A stretch of DNA of 16,478 nt from positions 1 to 16,478 of the forward strand of contig JBBIKZ010000051.1 of assembly GCA_037445185.1 (NCBI GenBank). The letters are read 5' to 3'. Source of the stretch: JANWZL01 sp037445185 (GTDB lineage Bacteria > Pseudomonadota > Gammaproteobacteria > Burkholderiales > Thiobacillaceae). Below the pieces are notes generated by a model. The model was not told the origin of the DNA, did not search any database, and saw nothing but the letters and a program-made list of their open reading frames with translations. Below, piece after piece: positions 1 to 5,188 of the stretch (position 1 is the first letter of the stretch; every line of letters begins with the position of its first letter). Position numbers and translations under genes: made by a program.

Positions 1-20
1 ACACCTCGCCGAGAAGACGA

Positions 21-45
21 GCGGGGATACTCTCCTCATCCCCGC
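21..45. terminator. GC-rich hairpin, possible terminator downstream of the copper operon
   Basis: A perfect 8-bp inverted repeat (GCGGGGAT at 21-28, ATCCCCGC at 38-45) encloses a 9-nt loop. No clear T-run follows on either strand, so an intrinsic terminator is only possible. It lies about 160 nt beyond the last copper-operon stop codon. The surrounding 1-205 region shows no convincing gene. It could instead be a protein-binding palindrome or the edge of a structure lying outside the window. Confidence 0.3.
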
Positions 46-205
46 GAGTCTCAAGCAAGCAAAGCGCAGTGGCCAGTTGCGCGCAAAATGACCGGCCAGG
101 GGCAAGCGAGGCCCGCGTAGGCCGTCACCTTGTCTCGAAGGCCGTGATACTCGCATACCTGTCTGTCGATCGAAGGCACGGGCCGGTCTAATGGACGATT
201 TGGGT

Positions 206-634
206 TCAATAACGGGCATAGGTCCGGGTGGTGCCGTCCGGCAGGACCAGCAGCACCGCGTACGGCTCGCGGCGGGCGCCCTGTTCCATGCCCGGCGAAC
301 CGATGGGCATGCCGGGTACCGTGAGGCCGCGCGCCCGCGGTCTGTCCTTGAGCAGGCGCTTGATTTCGCCCGCCGGCACGTGCCCCTCGACCAGATAGCC
401 CGCCACCTCGGCGGTGTGGCAGGAACCATAGCCGGGCGGCACGCCGAGACGGTATTTGTGGCGCACCACGTCGTCCGTGTCGTGCGCCCGCACCTTGAAG
501 CCGTTAGCCTCCAGGTGCCGGATCCAGTCCTTGCAGCAGCCGCAGCTCGGGCTCTTGTACACATCCACCACCGGCAGGCCGCCCGCCAGCACGGCGATTG
601 GCAGATACAGGCCCAGTAGCACCCCCCATTTCAT
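206..634 (-). CDS. DUF411-family periplasmic metal-binding protein
   Basis: A 142-residue protein with an N-terminal signal or anchor segment (MKWGVLLGLYLPIAVLAGG) followed by a DUF411 domain. The first conserved block is VYKSPSCGCCKDWIRHLE, with Cys31, Cys33 and Cys34. A second metal-site block, GYGSCHTAEV, carries Cys72 and His73. The 'GMP' and 'GSPGMEQG' motifs near residues 108-118 are also typical of the family. DUF411 proteins recur in copper-resistance clusters and are presumed to bind copper or keep thiols reduced outside the cytoplasm, but the biochemical role is not settled. The start at 634 is chosen because AGGAGA lies 6-7 nt upstream and the signal peptide begins there; a longer reading to 688 would add an arginine-rich leader. 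It is the last gene of the copper operon, 13 nt after the cupredoxin stop. Confidence 0.88.
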   Translation of the reverse strand: MKWGVLLGLYLPIAVLAGGLPVVDVYKSPSCGCCKDWIRHLEANGFKVRAHDTDDVVRHKYRLGVPPGYGSCHTAEVAGYLVEGHVPAGEIKRLLKDRPRARGLTVPGMPIGSPGMEQGARREPYAVLLVLPDGTTRTYARY

Positions 635-647
635 AGCCAGTCTCCTG

Positions 648-1136
648 TCACGGGACGACCTCGATCTCGCCCACCATGCCCGCATCAAAGTGCCCCGGGA
701 TCAGGCAGGCATAGGCGAAGCGGCCGGCGCGGTTGAAGTGCCAGACGATCTCGCCGCGCTGCCCCGGGCCGACGTGGGCCATCCAGGGCGCGTCGTGTTC
801 CATGTCGGGGAAGCGGCGCATGAGCGCCGCGTGTTCTTCCAGCGCCGCACGGGTGCCGATCACCATCTCGTGCAGCATGCGGCCCTCGTTGCGCAGCTCG
901 AAGCGGATGGTCTCGCCCAGGCGCACGCGGATGCGGTCGGGACGAAAGCGCATGGTGTCGAGCATGCGGATGGTGACCGTGCGGCTGACGCGGCTGCCCT
1001 CGCCCGCGATCCCCCAGGGCTGCTGTTCCTTGCTGACGCCCGCCGGCTTGGCGTGCGCCTCGTCGCCGTGTGCCTGCGCGTTGCCGGCCAGGGCGAGCGA
1101 TAGGAGCAGGACGGTCAGGGCAAGGGTCTTCAGCAT
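648..1136 (-). CDS. Secreted type-1 copper cupredoxin of the copper operon
   Basis: A 162-residue protein with a signal peptide (MLKTLALTVLLLSLALAGNAQA) and a single cupredoxin domain. A complete type-1 copper site is visible: His89 in RMLHEMV, then Cys144, His149 and Met154 in YACLIPGHFDAGM. Additional His and Met residues occur in the mature N-terminus (HGDEAHA) and in the insert at about 101-121 (EEHAALMRRFPDMEHDAPWM), which may bind further copper. It probably carries electrons or copper in the periplasm, plausibly as partner of the multicopper oxidase encoded immediately upstream. The start at 1136 has GAGGTG at suitable spacing. That ribosome site overlaps the stop of the oxidase gene at 1147, implying translational coupling. 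It resembles the azurin/plastocyanin-like proteins called CopI in some copper clusters; orthology is inferred. Confidence 0.87.
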   Translation of the reverse strand: MLKTLALTVLLLSLALAGNAQAHGDEAHAKPAGVSKEQQPWGIAGEGSRVSRTVTIRMLDTMRFRPDRIRVRLGETIRFELRNEGRMLHEMVIGTRAALEEHAALMRRFPDMEHDAPWMAHVGPGQRGEIVWHFNRAGRFAYACLIPGHFDAGMVGEIEVVP

Positions 1137-1146
1137 GGCTGGCACC

Positions 1147-2508
1147 TCAATGCCGATGCTGGGTGGGCTTGACCGCCCTGAGGGTGGGTTCCTGCCCGGC
1201 CGGCGCCGCACGGCGCTCCACCTCGGGCGGTACGCCGGTCCATTCGTAGGCCACCGTGCCGGGCGGGTGCTTGTACCAGCCGGGGTCGGAGTAGTCGTCC
1301 GGCGGCTGGTCGTCGCGCACCTTGAGCACGGTGAACATGCCGCCCATCTCGATCGGGCCAAACGGTCCCCAGCCGGTCATCATGGGCAGGGTGTTGTCGG
1401 GCAGGGCCATCTCCATCTCGCCCATGTCGGCCATGCCGCGCTCGCCCATGAGCATGTAGCCGGGTGCAGCGCGCTGCAGCCGCTCGACCAGCCCCCGGTG
1501 ATCCACCCCGATCATGGTCGGCACGTCGTGACCCATGGCGTTCATGGTGTGGTGCGACTTGTGGCAATGGAAGGCCCAGTCCCCGGGCAGCCTGGCCTCG
1601 AACTCGATGGCGCGCATCTGGCCCACCGCCACGTCCACCGTCACCTCCGGCCAGCGCGCCGACTTGGGCACCCAGCCGCCGTCGGTGCCGGTGACCTCGA
1701 AGTCCACCCCGTGCAGGTGCAGCGGGTGGTTGGTCATGGTCAGGTTGCCGGCGCGGATGCGCACCCGCTCGCCGGTGCGCGCCACCAGGTGCTGGATGCC
1801 CGGGAAGACGCGGCTGTTCCAGCACCACAGGTTGAAGTCGAGCATGGTGTTGACGCGCGGCGTGTAGCTCCCCGGCTCGATGTCGAAGGCGTTGAGCAGG
1901 AACACGTAGTCGCGGTCCACGCGCATGAAGTCGGGGTCCCGGGGGTGGACGATGAAGAGCCCCATCATGCCCATGGCGATCTGCACCATCTCGTCGGCAT
2001 GCGGGTGGTACATGAAGGTGCCCGACTTGGTGAGCTCGAACTCGTAGACGAAGGTCTTGCCCGGTTTGATCTGCGGCTGGGTCAGTCCCCCCACCCCGTC
2101 CATGCCGTTGGGCAGCAGGATGCCGTGCCAATGGATGGAGGTGTGCTCGGGCAGCCGGTTGGTGACGAAGATGCGCACCCGGTCGCCTTCGACGCACTCG
2201 ATGGTGGGGCCGGGCGAGCTGCCGTTGTAGCCCCACAGGCGCGCCACCATGCCGGGGGCGAGTTCGCGCTCGACCGGTTCGGCCACCAGGTGGAACTCCT
2301 TGACGCCATCCTTCATGCGCCAGGGCAGCGACCAGCCGTTCAAGGTGACCACCGGCCGGTAGGGGCGCCCGTTGGGCGGCTCGAGCGGGGGTCGCGTGGC
2401 CGGATCGGTGACGCTCACGGCCTCGGGCAACCCGGCCAGGCTGGTACTGGACACCACGCCGGCACCCAGGGCGGTCGCGGTCGCGGTCAGAAAACGTCGG
2501 CGATCCAT
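1147..2508 (-). CDS. Tat-exported two-domain multicopper oxidase (copper tolerance)
   Basis: A 453-residue copper oxidase with a Tat-like leader (MDRRRFLTATATALGAG). All four copper motifs are visible: SIHWHG (His126, His128), MYHPH (His168, His170), HPLHLHG (His261, His264, His266), and HCHKSHHTMNAM (His314, Cys315, His316, His320, Met325). Only about 90 residues separate motifs 2 and 3, too few for the middle domain of CueO or CopA. This therefore looks like a two-domain oxidase with the type-1 site only in the second domain, as in small laccases. The C-terminal segment at about 351-392 is methionine-rich (MLMGERGMADMGEMEM), a usual sign of Cu(I) binding. The likely role is periplasmic Cu(I) oxidation. 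The start at 2508 has a purine-rich AAGGGGG site and gives the complete Tat signal. It lies 10 nt after the TolC-family gene and overlaps the ribosome site of the cupredoxin gene. Confidence 0.9.
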   Translation of the reverse strand: MDRRRFLTATATALGAGVVSSTSLAGLPEAVSVTDPATRPPLEPPNGRPYRPVVTLNGWSLPWRMKDGVKEFHLVAEPVERELAPGMVARLWGYNGSSPGPTIECVEGDRVRIFVTNRLPEHTSIHWHGILLPNGMDGVGGLTQPQIKPGKTFVYEFELTKSGTFMYHPHADEMVQIAMGMMGLFIVHPRDPDFMRVDRDYVFLLNAFDIEPGSYTPRVNTMLDFNLWCWNSRVFPGIQHLVARTGERVRIRAGNLTMTNHPLHLHGVDFEVTGTDGGWVPKSARWPEVTVDVAVGQMRAIEFEARLPGDWAFHCHKSHHTMNAMGHDVPTMIGVDHRGLVERLQRAAPGYMLMGERGMADMGEMEMALPDNTLPMMTGWGPFGPIEMGGMFTVLKVRDDQPPDDYSDPGWYKHPPGTVAYEWTGVPPEVERRAAPAGQEPTLRAVKPTQHRH

Positions 2509-2518
2509 GGGTCCCCCT

Positions 2519-3931
2519 TCAGTGCGCCTTGCCTGCGGGCTCCGCCATGCCCGCACCAGCGCTCAGCAGGACGCCGCCGGCGCCCTTGCCGTTGAGCGCC
2601 ATCTGCAGATTCGTCTCGGCGATCCAGAAGTCGCGCAGTGCCTGGCTGGCGGCCTGCATCCCCCTGATGCGCTGGCGCGCATCGGCGAGCAGCTCCCACA
2701 CGCCGATGAGCATGCCGTTGTAGCGCAGCAGGCTCTCCTCGGCGATGCGCTCGGCAAGCGGCACCATCTCGTCGCGGTAATGGCGCGCCAGGTCATAGGC
2801 GGCGCGGTAGGCGTCATAGGCCTCGGCCACCTCCGACTGGGCATTGACCGCGATCTCGGCCACACGGTGCAGCGCCTGGGTGTAGAGGGCCTCGGCGCGG
2901 GCGGTGCGCGCCGTGCCCCAGTCGAAGATGGGCAGCCGCAATTCGATCTCGTAGCCGCGCTTGACCGGGGCCTCGTTGGAGGTGCTGTTGAGCCAGCCCA
3001 CCTCCAGCACGTTGACGAGGCCGGTGGCGCGCGCAAGCCCCAGATTGCGGGCCAGTCCCTCAGCTTCCTCGCGCGCCATGCGCACGTCGAGCCGGGTTTG
3101 CATCGCCTGCGCGATCAGCTCGGGCGCCTCCAGCGGCCGCTCCGGCAGGGCCGGCAGGCGCTCGGGCAGGCGGTAGTCGCGCTGCGCGCCCTTAAGCCCC
3201 ATGAGGCGGGTCAACCGCTCGCGGCTCGCCACCGCCTGCTGGCGCGCCCTGGCCAGCTCCGCCGCGAGCTCGGCGTAGAGGAGCTGCTCGCGGCTGGCGC
3301 GCAGGCGGCTGAAGTTGCCCACCTCGGCCATGCGTGCGGCCAGCTCCGCCCCGGCACGGGCGGCGCTGACCACCTCCTCCAGGTGACGCACGGCCTCCTC
3401 GCCCGCCACCGCCGCGTACCAAGCCTGGCGGGTGGCCTGGGCGAGATGCAGCACCTCGCCCGCCACCTTGAGCTGGGTGTGGGCGAAGCGGCGCCGCTCG
3501 ATCTCGCTGCGCGCCGGCTGGGTGATGAGCCACATGAGGTCGAACAGGAAGGTGCGCTCGTATTCCCGCTCCTCGCCCTGGGTGAAGCGGCCGTAGCTGA
3601 AACCCGGGTTGCGCGGCCGGCCGGCCTGCACGAGTTCCGCCTCGACGATCCCCAGCTCGGCAAACTGGGTCTGCAGCCCGCGGTTGTTGAGGAGCGCGAT
3701 CTCGACGGCGGCGTCGGCGCTGATGGGGGCGGCGAGCAGCCGCTCCACCTCCTGCGCGATCCGCGCCGCGTCGGCCTCGCCCTGGATGCGCTGGGGCGCG
3801 GCGCCCAGCCGAGTCTGGACGATGTCCTGCACCGTCTTCATGCCGCCGTCCGGGCTGAAGCTGGCGCAGCCCCCGAGCAGCATGAGCCCCGCCAGGGCGA
3901 GACTCAAGCGGGCGAGAGGCGTCCGGCTCAC
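2519..3931 (-). CDS. TolC/CusC-family outer-membrane efflux lipoprotein
   Basis: A 470-residue outer-membrane factor with a lipoprotein signal peptide ending LLGGC (Cys22). Two repeated outer-membrane efflux regions follow, rich in Ala, Arg and Glu helices, with typical stretches such as NNRGLQTQFAELGI and the later 'LRLPIFDWGTARTARAEALY'. Length and architecture match CusC-type proteins, which form the outer-membrane duct of RND metal pumps. No inner-membrane RND pump or fusion protein is encoded nearby, so a partner must lie elsewhere or the protein works differently. The start is GTG at 3931, preceded by GGAGGG and overlapping the previous gene's stop as GTGA, a coupling arrangement. The family call is firm; copper as the transported ion is inferred from the neighbours. 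Confidence 0.88.
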   Translation of the reverse strand: MSRTPLARLSLALAGLMLLGGCASFSPDGGMKTVQDIVQTRLGAAPQRIQGEADAARIAQEVERLLAAPISADAAVEIALLNNRGLQTQFAELGIVEAELVQAGRPRNPGFSYGRFTQGEEREYERTFLFDLMWLITQPARSEIERRRFAHTQLKVAGEVLHLAQATRQAWYAAVAGEEAVRHLEEVVSAARAGAELAARMAEVGNFSRLRASREQLLYAELAAELARARQQAVASRERLTRLMGLKGAQRDYRLPERLPALPERPLEAPELIAQAMQTRLDVRMAREEAEGLARNLGLARATGLVNVLEVGWLNSTSNEAPVKRGYEIELRLPIFDWGTARTARAEALYTQALHRVAEIAVNAQSEVAEAYDAYRAAYDLARHYRDEMVPLAERIAEESLLRYNGMLIGVWELLADARQRIRGMQAASQALRDFWIAETNLQMALNGKGAGGVLLSAGAGMAEPAGKAH

Positions 3932-4404
3932 GGCCGCCCTCCGGCATGCCCAGCCGGCCGGTGGGAGGCATCGTGCCCACCGTGGCCGGGCGGCTCCTGC
4001 TCACCCGGCGCCTGCGCATGACCCATGTGCCCGCCGAGGCGCTCAACCAATTCGTTGGCCGCCCGCCAGTCGATAAGCTCACGTTCACGATAGGGGAGAT
4101 AGCCGGCCAGGACGGACCGGTATTCGAGCCGGGGATAGGTCGGCGGCGTGTCCGCCTGCACCTGTGGGGACAGCAGGGCGATGAGGGCAATCGCTCCCAG
4201 TTGGGCACCTCGAATAACCGTCGCGAGCGGCCCGAGTGCAAGGCGGACGGAGCGCAGCGACCGAGAAAACGAGCCATGGAAAATATCCTTCCACGGCGAG
4301 TTTCGGCGCAGCCACATATCAGTTAGATAGGCGAGGGAGCCAACACCGCCCAACGCAGCAATCGGGGCGCGCAGTAGGTTTTTCGAGGTGCCCAGTTGGC
4401 GCAT
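3928..4404 (-). CDS. Small His-rich secreted copper-operon protein, interrupted in frame by a MITE
   Basis: A 158-codon frame whose C-terminal part contains EYRSVLAGYLPYRERELIDW and RAANELVERLGG, resembling small periplasmic proteins that accompany CusC-type genes. It ends in a His/Gly-rich tail (HMGHAQ, GHGGHDASHRPAGHAGG). The signal-peptide region is split: codons 1-4 (MRQL) are separated from GAIALIALLSPQVQA by 65 codons contributed by a 191-bp repeat-bounded element plus its 4-bp target duplication. Without the insert the protein would be 93 residues with a signal peptide cleaved after VQA. The insert keeps the frame open, so an N-terminally extended product is possible; an in-frame ATG at 4317 inside the insert is an alternative start. 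ATG at 4404 is the only start in frame before an upstream TAG, and its ribosome site is weak. First gene of the copper operon; the function is not known, and a periplasmic copper-binding role is inferred. Confidence 0.75.
   Translation of the reverse strand: MRQLGTSKNLLRAPIAALGGVGSLAYLTDMWLRRNSPWKDIFHGSFSRSLRSVRLALGPLATVIRGAQLGAIALIALLSPQVQADTPPTYPRLEYRSVLAGYLPYRERELIDWRAANELVERLGGHMGHAQAPGEQEPPGHGGHDASHRPAGHAGGRP
4199..4202. repeat. Left target-site duplication (AGTT) of the MITE-like element
   Basis: AGTT immediately outside the left inverted repeat, matched by AGTT at 4394-4397 outside the right one. Keeping one copy and removing the element restores a continuous signal-peptide reading frame. 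Confidence 0.75.
4203..4219 (+). repeat. Left terminal inverted repeat of the MITE-like element
   Basis: GGGCACCTCGAATAACC reads inward from the left boundary. It differs from the right-hand repeat at a single position (T versus A at position 13). Confidence 0.85.
4377..4393 (-). repeat. Right terminal inverted repeat of the MITE-like element
   Basis: Read on the minus strand this is GGGCACCTCGAAAAACC, 16/17 identical to the left end. On the minus strand it starts 11 nt downstream of the host gene's ATG start codon. Confidence 0.85.
4394..4397. repeat. Right target-site duplication (AGTT) of the MITE-like element
   Basis: AGTT directly follows the right inverted repeat and matches the copy at 4199-4202. 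On the coding (minus) strand it reads AACT, within codons 3-4 of the host gene. Confidence 0.75.
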
Positions 4405-4419
4405 GTCCGTAGCCGAGAC

Positions 4420-4438
4420 CTATCACGATGGGAGATAG
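4420..4438. promoter_or_regulatory. Inverted repeat CTATC-N9-GATAG in the copper intergenic region
   Basis: CTATC at 4420-4424 and GATAG at 4434-4438 form a 5-bp inverted repeat just upstream of the start codon of the small secreted protein gene. It could be a weak leader hairpin or an operator of the minus-strand operon. The short arms make chance plausible. Confidence 0.2.
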
Positions 4439-4453
4439 CCTGCGCCCCGGTCG

Positions 4454-4483
4454 CTGACCCAACACTGACGGCAGCATTACAAT
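4454..4483 (+). promoter_or_regulatory. Candidate sigma-70 promoter for the response regulator gene
   Basis: A -35-like CTGACC (4454-4459) and a -10-like TACAAT (4478-4483) are separated by 18 bp, 4/6 and 5/6 matches to consensus. They lie about 35-60 nt upstream of the GTG start at 4517. The -10 overlaps the candidate CopR/CusR box, so autoregulation is possible. Confidence 0.45.
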
Positions 4484-4491
4484 TACGTCAT
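4476..4491. promoter_or_regulatory. Candidate CusR/CopR operator between the divergent copper units
   Basis: ATTACAATTACGTCAT matches 11 of the 14 defined positions of the E. coli-type CusR box ATGACAANNTTGTCAT. An outer TGACG (4466-4470) and CGTCA (4486-4490) pair adds a second small inverted repeat. It lies between the minus-strand copper operon and the plus-strand two-component genes, where such a box is expected. The assignment rests on motif similarity and context only. Confidence 0.55.
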
Positions 4492-4516
4492 CCAACCCGC
4501 GGATCACGCCCTGGCC

Positions 4517-5188
4517 GTGAAGATCCTCATCGTCGAAGACGAGCCCAAGACCGGCGCCTATCTAAAACAGGGCCTCGAGGAGGCGGGCTTCGTCACGGAC
4601 CTGGCGCGCACCGGCCCCGACGGCCTGCACCTGGGGGTCACCGGCGACTACGACCTGGCCATCCTGGACGTCATGCTGCCGGGCATGGACGGATGGCAGG
4701 TGCTCAGGGCATTGCGCGCCGCCGGACAGACGCTGCCGGTGCTGTTTCTGTCCGCGCGCGACCGGGTGGAAGACCGGGTGCAGGGCCTGGAACTGGGTGC
4801 CGACGACTACCTCGTCAAACCCTTCGCCTTCGCCGAGCTGCTCGCCCGCGTGCGCACCCTGCTGCGCCGCGGCCGCACGCCGTCCATGCCGGAGTCGCTC
4901 AGGGCGACCGACCTGGAACTGGACCCGCTTCGCCGTCGGGTCACGCGCGGCGGCCGGCGCATCGACCTCACTGCCAAGGAGTTCGCCCTGCTCGAGCTCT
5001 TTCTGCGCCGCCGCGGCGAGGTGCTGCCTCGGGCGCTGATCGCCTCCCAGGTCTGGGACATGAACTTCGACTCCGACACCAACGTCATCGACGTGGCGGT
5101 GCGGCGGCTGCGCAGCAAGATCGACGAGGGCTTCGAGCCCAAGCTGATCCGCACGGTGCGCGGCATGGGCTATGTGTTGGACGCGTGA
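4517..5188 (+). CDS. copR: OmpR-family heavy-metal response regulator (CopR/CusR type)
   Basis: A 223-residue two-domain regulator. The receiver domain has the acidic pair in VEDE (7-9), phospho-acceptor Asp51 in AILDVMLPG, a Ser in LFLSARD and Lys101 in LVKPF. The C-terminal winged-helix DNA-binding domain includes LTAKEFALLELFLRRRGEVL, then QVWDMNFDSDTNVIDVAVRR and IRTVRGMGYVL. The DMNFDSDTNVIDVAVRRLR stretch is characteristic of the CusR/CopR/SilR/CzcR metal-response group. It probably activates the divergent copper operon through the box at 4476-4491. The GTG start at 4517 gives the conserved MKILIVEDE terminus; its ribosome site is weak. Its stop overlaps the kinase start as GTGA. Copper rather than silver or another metal is inferred from the neighbouring oxidase and cupredoxin. 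Confidence 0.93.
   Translation: MKILIVEDEPKTGAYLKQGLEEAGFVTDLARTGPDGLHLGVTGDYDLAILDVMLPGMDGWQVLRALRAAGQTLPVLFLSARDRVEDRVQGLELGADDYLVKPFAFAELLARVRTLLRRGRTPSMPESLRATDLELDPLRRRVTRGGRRIDLTAKEFALLELFLRRRGEVLPRALIASQVWDMNFDSDTNVIDVAVRRLRSKIDEGFEPKLIRTVRGMGYVLDA

Larger units (their letters stand above)
4203..4393. mobile_element. 191-bp MITE-like element inserted in frame in a copper-operon gene
   Basis: A short non-autonomous element defined by terminal inverted repeats GGGCACCTCGAATAACC (4203-4219, reading inward) and GGGCACCTCGAAAAACC (complement of 4377-4393), 16/17 identical. It is flanked by 4-bp direct repeats AGTT at 4199-4202 and 4394-4397. It has no transposase gene, so movement would need an enzyme from a related insertion sequence elsewhere. 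By eye the ends resemble IS5-type termini, but the family is not certain. Element plus duplication is 195 bp, or 65 codons. On the minus strand it has no stop in the host frame, supplies an internal ATG at 4317, and has a second ATG at 4277 with a strong GGAAGG ribosome site in another frame. Deleting it in silico gives a compact normal signal peptide, the main evidence for insertion. Confidence 0.85.

Noticed and set aside
21..45. Stem resembling the palindromic core of type I-E CRISPR repeats.
   Set aside because: Only one copy is present; there is no regularly spaced second repeat and no cas gene.
733..4021. Long plus-strand open frames opposite the copper operon (for example 733-2595 and 2372-4021).
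   Set aside because: They are antisense to clearly recognisable proteins, show no domain, and have low-complexity His/Arg/Ala-rich composition typical of GC-rich shadow frames.
4266..4277. Apparent frameshift: a strong GGAAGG ribosome site and ATG at 4277 out of frame with the small secreted protein, fixable by one extra base in the 4-base A-run (T-run on the coding strand).
   Set aside because: The ATG and the A-run both lie inside the repeat-bounded 191-bp insert. Removing the insert restores a clean signal peptide without any base change, a better explanation.
4396..5184. N-terminal extension of the kinase frame back to 4396.
   Set aside because: That part is Arg/Pro-rich and overlaps the whole response regulator gene in another frame; the GTG at 5185 gives the proper first membrane helix.
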